Of a stretch of DNA of 64,000 nt, positions 43,689-55,831 are shown in pieces. Every line of letters starts with the position of its first letter. Position 1 is the first letter of the stretch. A program made the position numbers and the translations under genes. Below the pieces are notes generated by a model. It was given only the letters and a program-made list of their open reading frames with translations. It was not told where the DNA came from and did not search any database. Source of the stretch: Chloranthus sessilifolius (lineage: Eukaryota; Streptophyta; Magnoliopsida; Chloranthales; Chloranthaceae); NCBI GenBank assembly GCA_021018995.1, contig CM037593.1, positions 45,273,810 through 45,337,809 of the forward strand. Direction: 5' to 3'.

Positions 43689-44100
43689 GCCTTAGTTTTA
43701 CCTTTTCTAAACAATAGTACCCTTGGGATTGATGATTTGAAATTTTAGACAGCTTGGGATGGATGATGTAGCACTTTGTGGATGATTTTTTATTTTGGAA
43801 ATATTTTAGTGCTTTTGTCTTGATTGCATGCCATGGTTTCCTTGCACCGTATCTGTTTTTCTGCAGGATCTGTCTGCCAAGTGCTCTCAGAAAGCGACCT
43901 TTTGGGTTGCATGCTTTGATGTAGGATCTATCCTGCACATAAAGAAATAAAGTATTTTCTAAACTGTTAGTGGCATTTTAAAGATTTGTGAACGTTGCTT
44001 ATGACTGTCAACAGTTTTGACTGATTTTTTAAAGGACTGGAAACAAACACAATTCCCCCCAATCAGGCCCCAAAATGGCTTAGGAGGAGGGAGATTTAGT
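43689..44100. other. Spacer between the two antisense PMD genes
   Basis: Probable 3' end of PMD gene 1, with aaataaagta near 43944 as a possible polyadenylation signal, followed by upstream DNA of PMD gene 2. No coding frame. Confidence 0.5.
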
Positions 44101-44243
44101 CTGGCACAACTATTAGTTGCGCCAGGCTAAACCCATGGGAATATTGCACTGGCGCAACGCCAGGCAAAGGTTGGGACAAAATGCACTGGCACAACTATTA
44201 GTTGCGCCAGTGTTAGCTTGGGGAGCTTGTGGGACCTTATATA
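44101..44243 (+). promoter_or_regulatory. Palindromes and TATA box before PMD gene 2
   Basis: Two 25-bp palindromes, ctggcacaac...gttgcgccag, lie at 44101-44125 and 44186-44210, with a shorter ctggcgcaacgccag between them (44149-44163). A TATA-like ttatata at 44238-44244 sits about 137 bp before the ATG at 44380. The palindromes are those of the Tat LTR. Confidence 0.65.
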
Positions 44244-44379
44244 CCCGAGCCAGTCTAGAATTCTTTCTTTTTTCTTTTTGACGTGGTCCTTTGACTACTT
44301 TTTTTTTTTTTCATTTTCCTAGGGGAGGGTCCATCAACATACATCGAATTCTATACTCTTCAAAGATCCTTGTACGTTT

Positions 44380-45882
44380 ATGGACCCGCTTTACCCTCCC
44401 TTACATGGAGGGCCCGGAATCAGTTTACCCCCTTCCTTGGGCTTGGGACCCAAATTTCTAACAAATTGGGTTGGAAGTTTGAATGAGAATGAGCTCACTG
44501 ACTTGGAGCGCCTTGGGCTATCTCGCCTTCCTTCCTTTCTTGAGGTTTCCCCATGGTGGGACCTTCTTCATGCCGCCACATCCTTTTGGAACTCGAGTGG
44601 CCATGTGTTCCAATTTGGGAATTGGGAGATAACTCCTACTCTTGAGGAATTGTCCAACTTGTCTGGTTTGAGGCTTCACAGGGGCCTTGCCAGAATTATA
44701 CCGAAGTCGAGCTATGCCAAAACCGTTCACCTTACCCTGGGCTTGAAGAAAAATGAATATAAAAAAAGTCTCATTGGGGGGCCCACTAGGTGTTCGATGA
44801 AATTTCTGAAAGAACTATTTGGTGATGAAAGTTTCCAAAATTGCCGACTCGGAACATCTTCAACGTTAAAGCATTCTCTCTTGGCCTTATCTCAGAAATC
44901 CTTTTCTTTACCGGGGAGAGAGCTTCTCTTTGACAATTTGTGATATTTTGACCAAGTTGGAGGGGGGCCGATCAAAGATGCATTTAGTGCTTGCGAAACT
45001 TTTTCGGTGCCGTGATGCATTTTCCCTTGGGAAGACTGGGAATCTTGGAGGTTGCCCACTTTTGCTTCTGGTTTGGCTGGGAGAGCATCTTGCCATTTTG
45101 GGACTAGTGCCTCGCTTTTATCTTGCTCAGGGAGAGGTGGTCCGATACTTTTTGGGCAGGTGCCACATGATTCCCTAGGGAGATTTGTCAAAATTGAAGC
45201 TTTGACTGATTAGCGTAGATCTTATATGGAGACTTCCTTGGCGAGAGCGGACCTTCCCTGTGATTCGTTCCAGAGACCACAAGGGCATCACCCTTCTGGG
45301 GTTGACTGGCAGCACCTTCTACTTCCCATTTTGGGTGTTGCGTCAGTTCGACTGCACTCAGGAGGTGCCTTACGAGGCAAGACCCCCTCTGTGTGACTTG
45401 ATCTTTTCTAGAGGGTCCTCTAGGGACATAGATCGGATCGCTGCTCTGTGGGAGACACGTCAGTCGATGTTGATGTGCGATATAGAGTAGGGAAATTTAG
45501 CTTAGTCTTCTCCTGAGTATGAGGCCTGGCTACTGGCTGAGCAGCCCATTGCTGATCGTCTGGATTCAACGAAGAGTATTGACACTGGAGGTCCCTGGCC
45601 AAAGAAAGAGACGACACTCCGAGCCCGCATTGAGCTACTAGTGGATGAGAAGAGGCCCTGCACGAGCTTTTAATGCAGGAAAAGGTTAGAGCAGAGAATG
45701 CAGAGGGAGAGGTCCTTCGTTTGAAAGGATCCTTAAGCGTTTTCCTTGGAGTTGTTGATACTTCTCGGAAGAGGTATAAGAGGTATAAGAGCCTGCATGG
45801 TCGTTGGTTGACTGAGTGGAATGCCCGAGAAGATAATTTTCGTGCTGAGATTAGTGCCTTAAAGCACGAGCTGGGATATTGA
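44380..45882 (+). pseudogene. Antisense PMD gene 2 of Tat C
   Basis: An intronless PMD-type protein starting MDPLYPPLHGG. The N-terminal half shows LSRLPSFLEVSPWWDLLHAA and the FGNWEITPTLEELSNLSGL signature of PMD. The second half (LAILGLVPRFYLAQGEV, CDLIFSRGSSRDIDRIAALWE) ends in a coiled-coil-like charged tail (ENAEGEVLRLKGSL to ALKHELGY). Disruptions: a frameshift near 44930, stops at 45176-45178, near 45488 and near 45670. A homologous piece in Tat D (56207-57157) lies in the same place relative to integrase, so this gene belongs to the element family and is not a local host gene. Confidence 0.8.
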
Positions 45883-47347
45883 TTCTTTCTTGTACACAAC
45901 TTTTTATACAGATCAGATACACAGAAAAGGGGTGTAAGAAGCCCCTTTTAGAGATACACAGTTTTTGGTATACATATTTTCTTTATGTTTATTTTTTTTT
46001 GTAAAAATAAAGAAAGAAAGAAAGAAAGCTGGACATCACACCGACTATTTTTTGGGATGTGGTGTAAGCGGTGCATTCTGTAAATGGAAAAGGAAAATCT
46101 ATTATATTTACAAAGACCCCTCTTCTTCTTTTTTGTTTGTTTTTATTTATTTTTTTTCTTCTTTTTTTGATTAATGGGTCCCTTTAACAAAGATGGCTTT
46201 TTGCCCTGCTCTTTATTCTCTTTTTGTTTGGTTTGATGCCTCAATCACAGGGTGAGAACTCGGGTCCCCTTTTTGGACATATTGAACCCCCTTTAAGTAG
46301 TCGGATCTTGGGTGAGTTTCAACAGCTTTACCAAGACTGGAATGTCAATCCCTTTGGATTGAGTCAAACCTTTCTCCTTACATTGAGTCATACATTTGAC
46401 AAAGCAGTTTTACAAAGGCAATTCTGTTCGGGGTCTGATTTGAACCAACATGAGTGGCCCAACCGGAAATATGGGATAGGGAGAGTAACCAAGAGGGCTC
46501 CTCAAACATCAATCCTCTCAATCAGTGCAAACCTCTCTTTTCTTTCTTCTTTTTTTTCTTCTGTTTTATTTATCTCCTTTCTTACCCGTGGGGTCCTTTT
46601 GGGTTTTCACCACGTCCATGGGTTTAGCTCTCTTACCCTAAGCGCCCTTTCGGGTATTCACCTGGTCTGCACAAACTCGCTGTTTTTACCCGTAGCGCCC
46701 TTTCGAGTTTTCACCACGTCCATCTTGGTTTGAGCTTGTATTTTTATTTTATTTTTTCTTCTCTTTTTTTTTTTTTATTTCTTTCTTCAACAGCCACGAC
46801 ATAGACGTCGATTCTATCATTACCGGCTGGATGGGGTTCTGGTGTCGTCTCACAACTCTGCTTGTGTTGACTTAACAGATATTATGACTGCTTGTAAACC
46901 TAAAAGAGGGCTTTCTTCAGGGTGTAGCTTGGCCATGGGTTAGGTTAGGATTTGAAGGTATGCTAGACTAAAAGGGTTTCCTTGATATGGCTTCAATTTT
47001 CTCAACATACTTTCTTCCTTGGGGGTTTTTACTGTACATGCTCCATGATTCTTCTACATTTTTTTATACTTTTTGCTCCATTTCAGGCAATCTCTTTTTG
47101 AGGTTTTGCTTTTTCAAATTTTTTGGATTTTGATTATAACTTTACTTCCTTTTTTTTGTATATGTACACACATTTTTTTGGGAAAGGGGGTTATTGAAAG
47201 AAAGGCCCAGGCTCAAATGGGGTAGGAAAGGATATCATCATTTTTAGGAATGCTTTTTGGCTACTGTGTTTGGAATGATGGCCTCTTTTGGGTGGTTCTT
47301 AAGCAGTCATGTATATGTTTCACTAATACTTACCTTATCGCGATAGA
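45883..47347. other. Tat C spacer between PMD gene 2 and integrase
   Basis: It contains an (aaag)n tract near 46007-46027 and T-rich runs. A repeated phrase 'gcgccctttcgggttttcacc' occurs about three times at 46580-46735. It aligns with 57158-59123 of Tat D. No coding frame with homology. Confidence 0.6.
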
Positions 47348-48535
47348 CTAAGAGTAGAACCGTCGAACGTATCCACTGTTGATGGGCTCAGGAAGATGAT
47401 CTACGTCCATGGTGGTGAGGCGAATGGCGTGTCCTGGTAGCACTTCTCGGATGACGTAAGGTCCTTCCCAGTTCAGCTTAATCTCGGATCGGCATGGAGG
47501 GATGGAAAGATCTTCTTCAGTATAGTGTCTCCTACCTTCATATCTCGATCGCGGACATGTTTATTATAAGCGCGTGCGATTTGCCCCTGGTAAACTTGAG
47601 TGTGACACAAGGCTAGGAGTCTCTTCTGGTCCAATAAGTTCAATTGGTTAAAGCCGAATCTCTCTCTTTCTGGTTTGGGTAAGCCCGATTCTAGGAGGAT
47701 CCGGAGCGACGGTACTTCAATTTCTAACGGTAGGATGGCCGCGGTTTCATACACAAGGGAGAATGGTGTTGTCCCTGTAGCGGTACGGATTGAAGTTCTA
47801 TAGGCCCACAAAGCAAATGGCGGCATCTCACTCCAATCTCGGTAGGTGACAACCATTTTCTCTAGGATGCGGATGACCGTCTTATTCGCAGCTTCCACGG
47901 CTCCATTGTTTGAGGCTAATAAGGTGACGAGTGATGGTGCTTGATTTTGTATTACTTGCAGAAGGCTCGGATGTACTTATTCACAAAATTAGTGCCATTG
48001 TCTATGATGATATCTTTGGGTACTCCAAATTGACACACAATATTACTCTTGAGAAACTTCTCGAATGACTGGTTGTGATGTTGGCATATGATGCCGCTTC
48101 TACCCACTTGGTGAAGTATTCAATGGCGACGAGGATGGATCGGTATCCGTTTGATGCTTTCAGATTAATCATTTCAATGACGTCAAGGCCCTAAGTAGCA
48201 AATGGCCAAGGAGTGGTCATGCAGTGTAGATCGACAGCAGGACCGTGTATCAGACTGGAGTGTTCCTGAAACTTGTAGCATTTCTAAATATGTTTACAAC
48301 AATCTGTTTCCATAGTACTCTAAAAGTATCCCTGCCGTAAAATTTTCTTGGCGAGCATGTGACTGCTGACGTGGGCTCCGCATACTCCTTCATAGATCTC
48401 CTTCATGATATTGATCGCTTCACTTTTAGTAAGGCACCTGAGTAAGATGTTATTGTAGGATCGCTTGTAAAGGCACTCCCCACAAACGATGTAGCCTGCT
48501 GCTAGGCGTTGAATGGTTCGCCAATCCATCTTGGA
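47348..48535 (-). pseudogene. Tat C integrase
   Basis: H2C2 zinc-binding N-terminus (about 48320-48529: EIYEGVCGAHVSSHMLAKKILRQGY). The core between 47900 and 48320 is frame-shifted; fragments such as 'ALWAYRTSIRTATGTTPFSLVY' (47473-47898) show the core end. The C-terminus runs LNWEGPYVIREVLPGHAI to the stop at 47348-47350. Confidence 0.82.
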
Positions 48536-48599
48536 CGTACCCTCAGGGAAAGTTAGTGTCTTGAGGAAATTCTTGATATTTGAGAATCAAGGTGGCTCA

Positions 48600-49250
48600 T
48601 CATCAGGCTTTATAGGTTCCTCAATTTAGAGGCAGAAGGCTGACTCATTCCTTTGCTCGATCATGATCGGCTTCATCTCAGTACCATATGAGATTTCTAT
48701 CATTGACGCCAAAGTGGCTAGTGCATCGGTAAAACGATTCCTTATCCGGGAGACATATGAGAATGTCACATCTTGGAAGCAAGCTATCAGATCCTCGAAG
48801 TGTTCATGGTAAGAGATCAGTTTCTCATCTTTCGTCTTCCAGTCACCATTCGTCTGGCATATAATTAACTGTGAATCGCCAAACACTCGAAGGTGAGTTA
48901 TATTCAGATCGAGAGCCGCCTGCAGACCAGCGGCACAAGCTTCATATTCAGCCATTTTATTAGTACAAGGGAAGTTGAGTTTGATAGAGATTGGTACACG
49001 GGATCCTTTCGGTGAAATCCAAATGGCGCCAACTCCCTGACCCTTGGCATTTTCTACCCCGTCAAAGTACATTACCCATGATTCTTCTGCTTCTTCTGTA
49101 TCGTCTTTCGTCATAAACAAGATATCTTCATCTGGAAACTCAGTTTTCAAAGGCTCATAATCTGGCAAAGGATTGTCGGCAAGATGATCGGCGAGGGCCT
49201 TCCCCTTAATCGACTTCTGAGTGATGTATGTGATGTCGAACTCAAATAAT
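48600..49250 (-). pseudogene. Tat C second RNase H (archaeal type)
   Basis: After the retroviral-type RNase H comes a second RNase H domain: WVMYFDGVENAKGQGVGAIW (first acidic residue), NKMAEYEACAAGLQAALD (glutamate), RVFGDSQLIICQ (aspartate) and a NRFTDALATLAS end. A dual RNase H is diagnostic of the Tat lineage (Ogre, Retand, TatI-III). The 48626-49168 piece is open. Confidence 0.88.
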
Positions 49251-50460
49251 AAAAGTTGCTAGCGCGCGGTCCGCCCAGTGAGAGCTGACTTTTTGAATAA
49301 GTATTTCAACGGATCCATGCGAGACAAAAGTAGAACGGCTTGGGATAGCAAGTAATGGTGGAGCTTCTGAGTAGCCCATATAAGAGCCAGACATGCTTTC
49401 TTTAGATGAGAATAGCGTGTTTCATAATCAGTAAACTTCTTGCTCAGATAGTAAATGACCTGCTCTCTTCTTTCCGTCTCGTCATGCTGCCCTAAGACAC
49501 ATCCCTTCGAAACTTCCGTCATGGAGAGATACATCAAGAGTGGTCTCCTTGGCTCGGGTGGTACCAACACAGATGGGTTAAGGAGGTAGCCTTTGATTTT
49601 ATCGAATGCTGCCTGATAATCGTCATTCCATTCCACGGGCGAGTTCTTCCTTAGTAGCATAAAGATCGGCATGCAGATTGGAGTTAGTTGCGCAATGAAC
49701 CAACTGATATATTGTATTCTGCCCAAGAACCCTCTAACCTCTTTCTCAGTAGACGGTGGTGGCATTTCTATGATAGCTATGACTTTGACTAGGTCGACCT
49801 CGATCCCTCTCCTGTTGATGATGAATCCCAACAATTTCTCGGACATAGCGCCAAAAGCACACTTTTGTGGATTTAGACATAACCTGTACTTTCTCAGCCT
49901 CTCAAACAACCTTTAGAGGTTTACCAAGTGATCGCCTCGCTCCAGTGACTTGGCTATCATATCATCAACATATACTTCAATTTCTCGATGCATCATGTCG
50001 TGAAACAGCACAGTCATGGCTCTTTGATATGTTGTACCGACATTCTTAAGTCTACATGGCATGACTCGATAGCAAAAGGTTCCCCAGGGGTGATGAACAC
50101 AGTCTTCACTCGATCTGCCTCTACCATCTTTATCTGATTATATCCAGAGAATTTATCCATAAAAGAAAGCATCCCGTGCTTGGCAGTATTATCAACTAAG
50201 ATGTCGATGTGCGGTAATGGAAAATCATCCTTCGGGCTGGCCTTATTCAAATTACAGAAATTGATGCACATGCGGACCTTTCCATCCTTCTTTGATACAG
50301 GCACAATATTGGCTAGCCACTGCGGTTACTTAGATACCATGAGAAACCCTACATCATATTGCTTGATGACCTCGTCTTTGACTTTCAACATCCACTCAGG
50401 TCGGAGACGCCTCAACTTTTGCTTAACCGACTTCATATCAAGGTAGAGAGGCAACTTATG
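49251..50460 (-). pseudogene. Tat C reverse transcriptase and first RNase H
   Basis: VRMCINFCNLNKASPKDDFPLP and MLSFMDKFSGYNQIKM mark the N-terminal half. A frameshift near 50014 and a stop near 49912 cut the region holding the catalytic aspartates (VYVDDMIAKS-like sequence near 49945-49985). LNPQKCAFGAMSEKLLGF and the thumb follow, then RNase H (VIYYLSKKFTDYETRYSHLKKACLAL). Confidence 0.86.
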
Positions 50461-51745
50461 CTCGACCAAATCGATATCCAGACCAGGCATGTCCTCGTAC
50501 GATCAGGCAAAAATATCTTAGTATGACCGAAGGAAGTCGATCATGCTTTTCCTTTCTTCGCGAGATAGCGACGTTCCAATCTTGGTAATTTGGGGAATCT
50601 CCTCAGTCCCTAGATTAACGTCTTCAGTCTCTTCGATAATGGGGGTAGGGCCATGCTCAAATTCGACAAACCGGTCAAGGAGCTCATTGGAGAGTTTCTC
50701 CAAAGGACTATCCTCGTCCAGACTCGCAATTCCTACCTCTTCTTGTATTTCTATAGGAAAGGGGTCAATTCTACGTGGGACGGGTATTTCGATTAAGGCA
50801 TTATTTTGTGAGACTTTATCTAGAATTTTAAACGATAATATTTATGGGTTTTGTAGTTTTTCAATTGTTTTGGGATTTTGTATTTTTTCAATGTTTTTGA
50901 GATTTTTGTTCTCCGAAGACGGTCCCTTGGCAAAGCAAGTTGCTATATATACAAGGTATTGCCTGCCAAGGGCTTATCTCACTTTTTACAGGTTATTTAT
51001 TTTTAGGAAACATGTGCCAAATTGTAGGTCACTCCCTGCTTCTAGAGTTTGGGGCAAAGATGCCCAATTGCATACCTGACTTACTGCCCCTTTACCTTTT
51101 TGGATGGAGGGTGCTGACTGATATGGCTTTTTAGAGTCAGCCTCCATCATATTGATGCTCATTTCGTTTGAGATGATGTCCTCAAACGTCAATACCATTT
51201 TGTGATGATTTACCACAGGGGGAGTTTGTTCAGGTACTGGCCATCGTTCTTTGAAAAGGGACAACGCGTCCAAATCTATCTCCAAGCTAGGAAGGGTGAT
51301 GTGTGGTTGGTGGGATGGACAGGGGCTATGGGTTTGTGTGGGGTCAAATGGGTTACCCCATTTCGATCGATCTTTACGACCCTAGCGCTGACAAAAGAAT
51401 CCCTGATGTGCGGCCTAGGGCAAGGTTTTTCTTCAATGTTGATTCCTCGAGCTCTTGTAGCTGCAGCGACCTTGATTTCTCTTTGGCCTCTCGGACCTCT
51501 TCCTCCGTGGGCTTGAAACCTAATATGAATCGGACCTTCTATCCCTTGGCAATGACTGGCTCTTTCCTTCCTTGTAATCTGGGCCCCAGACCCCTTCCTT
51601 TATGATAGCCCCATTTAAGAAGCATAGCCACCGCTGCTACCATTCCGCCTCCAGTTTTAGGAATGATGCCCTCAATGGGCTCTGGGAGTATTGCCGATAC
51701 CTCATATTCAAAATTGTGGAGGTCGACATCCTCAGCGGTGTGTGG
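50461..51745 (-). pseudogene. Tat C protease-RT linker with G-patch, truncated
   Basis: The upstream end is truncated at about 51745. The first piece holds the G-patch-like MLLKWGYHKGRGLGPRLQG (51539-51660), then linker frames (50986-51285 and 50518-50703) matching those in Tat D. The protease, gag and 5' LTR of this copy are gone. Confidence 0.78.
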
Positions 51746-52688
51746 TACAGTAGTATACCCGTGACTGACTCGGCAGGATATTCGTGACCGGTACGGCGGC
51801 CAATCTGTACAAACATGTGAAGAAATTATCAAGAGGGTAATGGGTATGCCAAGTCACCTTGGTGAATAGGACTTGAGCTTGTATTTAGTTGAAATATAGT
51901 TCAATTGAACGACGATGAAGGGTATTCCATCGGAGCTCGATGCTATATTACTCGGGAATTATTTAAGTTATTTGACTTAAGCTTGTGACACAAGTATTTT
52001 GTGATATGAGAATAAGTTAAGTAAAAGATAAGATGTATAGTGTGAAAAGATAAGATGTGATATGTGCATTCAGTTTATTCTTTTGGTAATTTAAATACTT
52101 TAAAACTGTTTTCAGCTTATGAGATCATGCTTCGCTTATGTCATGAAATATGTGAGTAAGATAGTTTTACATGTTCAGTTATTTTCCTATTGTGCTAGGA
52201 TGTAGCTCACCCCTCGACTTTACGTCACAGGTACAGGTGTGGATCGGGATCCAGCTGCGGAGAAAGGCTTGGGATCTCTCGTGTGGGCAATTTTGCCTTA
52301 AGTGAGGTTTGGACATGGGTATATTTTGGGTTTGTATAATGAACGTTTTGAGGTCTTTTGGATTATGAACTTGGTATGTCTGAGGATTTATTATTGTATT
52401 AAGATTTATCCTGTAGGTATGTTTTTGAAGTCACTGTTTAGGTGATGGTCGGCCATTACCGGTGGTTTTCTTGTGGGCCCATTTTATTCAGTCTTTAAGT
52501 ATAGAAGAACCTTTATTGTTGCTATATTTTATTTTGACTCTACCTTTGTTGGCATACCAAGTAAATTCTTTATTCAGATCGTGATATGTGTGACCTGACG
52601 ATCCGATTTTCCCTGAGTTTATGATGTAAGGAAGAAAAAAAAATATTGTGCAGGTTTTTATGGAATCGGGGAAAATCGGGCTGTCACA
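51746..52688. mobile_element. Right LTR of outer element X, truncated
   Basis: The first 90 bp match the end of the left LTR fragment at 23138-23229. It continues with tagctcacccctcgac-type sequence and ends GGGCTGTCACA followed by GATTA (52689-52693), the duplication seen before 21691. Confidence 0.75.
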
Positions 52689-52693
52689 GATTA

Positions 52694-53211
52694 AGATTTG
52701 ATGTTCTACTTGTTATTATTAGGATGGAGATTGTCAAGAACTATTAAACTCATTTTGTAGCAATGAGAATTATGTGTGCATAATAGGTTTTGTGACTTTT
52801 CCCCTAGTTTTTATTGAATTATAATTATAGATTATCTTTATGGCAGGTGGTAAATTTTCCTTATCTTTTGTGAATTGAGAAGTGTATATTACAGTTTTTG
52901 AAACTATTATATATAATTTCATGTTTCAATTTATAGCAAGTGGCATTAATTAAATTTTTGGTATGGCATGGAAATATATTTTCAAATCAGACGGCTTAGA
53001 CCACATGGCACAAATGAAAAAAAAATTAAGTGGTGTCTTTATTCTCACTCACTAAAATTCTGAAAGCACCTATCTAACCCATCATATTAGAAAGTCTGCA
53101 AGGTGGGTGAAGTGGGTTCTTTCACAATTTTTATGGGTGCTAATAGAGCTGCCCAATTCAGTTCGGTCATTTTGTTTAAATGTTGAGCAGATTTTGTGTG
53201 TCAAAATAATT
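52694..53211. other. Host flank right of the 31-kb nest
   Basis: AT-rich DNA that was continuous with 21685 before element X inserted. No gene or repeat recognised. Confidence 0.4.
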
Positions 53212-53610
53212 GCTTTAAAAAAAAAAGGGCTTTTGCTAGCGATTATAAACCGCCGGTATTGTTTTTAATGGTCAGCCAGCACTCATATCAATTACCGGAG
53301 GTCTACAAATTCTGTTAAATATTTAACCTTTAGCGGCGGATACAAACTGCCGGTAAAACTGTCAAATTTCTTATTGTTACATATATTCACCGGCGTTAGT
53401 TAACCGCCAATAAAAACAAATAGCGACGGTTAAAAACTACCACTAAAATTGGGCTTTTTAGTGGCAGTTGGAGTAGAACTACTGGTAAAACTTTTCCCAA
53501 CGGCTCCAAGCATGGTGGATTGGGTGACCGCCACCAAATATTTTAATGGCGGTTTGAAAGGCTGTTGTGGCGGTTTAGAGCCGCCGCTAAAAGTCTCATA
53601 TTTTGTAGTG
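53212..53610. mobile_element. CACTA-related MITE, left end worn
   Basis: The right end is the complement of CACTACAAAATATGAGAC followed by TTTTAGCGGCGG. The left end (ttttgctagcgattataaacc) is a degenerate inverted partner behind an A-run. Inside, 'aaccgcc' and 'ggcggtt' words recur every 40-60 bp. The left boundary and target duplication are uncertain. Confidence 0.6.
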
Positions 53611-54013
53611 AACGTCAAGCAATAGGGGGTTATCGATTGAAGTAATCAAAACATTTTTAGCTTCCTCTAACAATCATCTAGGATCAGAGCATCAACTGTT
53701 TGTTTTGCTCATCTCTGGTTAGTAAAAATGCAACTTATTTGATCATACCCACTTACCTAAAACTAACTCACCCTAATATTTGTAACTTTGTATGCTGGTA
53801 ATGCACCTAGTATTTGTATGCTGGTATTCCTCCCACTAAGATGAGACATTCTATTTATTTTTTCCACTTCTATGTCTTCTTCTCTAACCTTGTGGTTGCT
53901 AGTGGTTGGTTAATAATTTGAACGTATCACTAGTCTTTTTCACTTTCTCTCACTAGTCTCGAGCTCAGCTCGAATAAGCAATCTCTATTTTCAAAGCTTC
54001 TTGTATAGACATT
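53611..54013. other. Spacer before CACTA transposase remnant
   Basis: AT-rich, no coding frame. It may be the subterminal part of the CACTA element whose transposase starts at 54014. Confidence 0.35.
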
Positions 54014-54557
54014 ATGGATAAAAGTTGGAAGCAGAAGCCTCGATAAGCTAATTTTTTAAAGACTAATTAATACTCCTAAATAGTTAGTATTTTGATGAAG
54101 CGGTGACAGTAGTGAGTCTTTGAAATATGTTGCTATAATAGAAATACTGAAACATACTACGATGGGGCAAGAGAATCATTAAACTTGCTGACTCTCATGG
54201 AGCAGTTTATGATGGACGGTTAAAATACCCATGCATCAAATATTGCAACGTCTACTATCAAGATGTGAAGACAACATATGATCATATCATATACATGGAA
54301 TTAGGAAGATCTACACTACATGATTTTTTCATGGGGAAAATAACACGGCTTTGAGTTTGACACGGGATGGAATGTTGGATGATGTAGTTGAAGAAGAGGA
54401 TGATACAACTAATGATATGAGGGGCATGTTACATGATTTGTGTGGGGTTCTGAGTGACGAAGAAATTTATGATAGCCCAAGACGAGGCACAAAGTGTACA
54501 TTGGATGACAATGCAGCTAGGTTCTTTATGTTGGCCGATGATGCGGAGGTGACCCTC
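54014..54557 (+). pseudogene. CACTA TNP2 transposase, N-terminal fragment
   Basis: It opens MDKSWKQKPR, the usual start of the transposase-associated domain of plant CACTA (En/Spm) TNP2 proteins. After damage it resumes with a zinc-binding-like LKYPCIKYCNV, then ELGRSTLHDFFMG, and an acidic frame from about 54351 (DMRGMLHDLCGVLSDEE, DNAARFFMLADDAEVTL). The solo LTR breaks the gene after 54557. Confidence 0.75.
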
Positions 54558-55831
54558 TGACCAGTCATATATTTTACCAATTTAGAACCCCTAATTAAGT
54601 GTTGTTAGTCCATAGTTTGCTACTACTGATGTGTTATTAGTGAATATTTAGAATAGTAAGCAGAAGAAGAATTAAGTGTTAATCTTTACCAAAATGAACT
54701 CATAAAGCAGTAAGAAAGAAGATCGCAATAAAATCATAGCTAAAACAACAGTTCTTGAGCTATCGAAGAGAAATCATGAAGCTCAAGTGTCAGTCGAAGA
54801 AAAAATCGAGAACTAGGATAGAGAGAAAGAAATCATAACTTACGATGCTGCTGAAGACTGAAGAGAGTCGAGTGAATCATGAGTGATCGAGCTGATGTTT
54901 AAGTAAAGAAATAGAAAGGACTACAAAATCGTATCTTCAATTTTGTATTATAAAGCTCCTTCACACTGCTGAAGGTCATGTGAAAGATATCCAGGCATGC
55001 ATAGAATCAAAAACTCTAAAAAAGGAATCCATGCACTCCACGGATCTGAGAAGATTGACGAGAATCACTGCTACTAAGAATTAAGAGAAGAAATCTTATA
55101 CGCCTCTACTAGCCAAAGAAAGAAGGATACAAATAAAAAGGATATCTATTAGGAAGAGTAGTTTTAGACAAATTTGTTTGAGGTAGTTTACTTTATTTAG
55201 AGTCCTAATTTGTTGCAATAGGCCTCTTGTAGATCTATAAATAAGAGGGCCAACATCCTTGAATAATCATCTAATGTTTATCGATCACAATTGACAACTT
55301 GGATTGAGAAACCCGAAGATCAAAAGTAGTTTAGTTTTATTTTTTGTCTTTTATTTTCTTCAAAGTAGAGTATTTTGTATCTAAGGATTTTCAATCTTAA
55401 TTGACGACTAAGGGAGAATTTCTGGAAGATCACTGTACCATAAATTTATTTTCTTGCAATTTACTTTTCTGTACGTAAATATTCGAGGACTAACAGATTT
55501 TAATTGACAACTAGATTTTGGAAGGCTGAGGATTAGATTTATTTTTCTGCACTTTTATTTTCAGTACTTAGGATTTAGAGATAATTTCAAGTTTTAATTG
55601 ACGCCTAAAATCTGGAAGACTTGAGAGATAGTGTAACGGTTTTTAAATTGATAGAATCGATTTATTTTCTGCACCATAGTTTAAACAAAACTAATAATTT
55701 TTTATTATTTAAAGACAAATAGAAGTTCTTTGGTTAACAGACATCCCAGTGGGATCAATCCTGTACTAATATTGCAATCAGCGTTGTGCACTTGCAATAG
55801 GTTAAGACAAGGTATAATTTAAGAATCATCA
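54558..55831 (+). mobile_element. Solo LTR in the CACTA transposase gene
   Basis: It is 1274 bp, begins TGACCAGTC, ends AATCATCA, with perfect CCCTC duplications at 54553-54557 and 55832-55836. Its end (gggatcaatcctgtac, then gttgtgcacttgca) resembles Athila-like LTR ends. No open frame. Excising it rejoins the transposase between DDAEVTL and the block ending CKHTKLSF. Confidence 0.85.
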
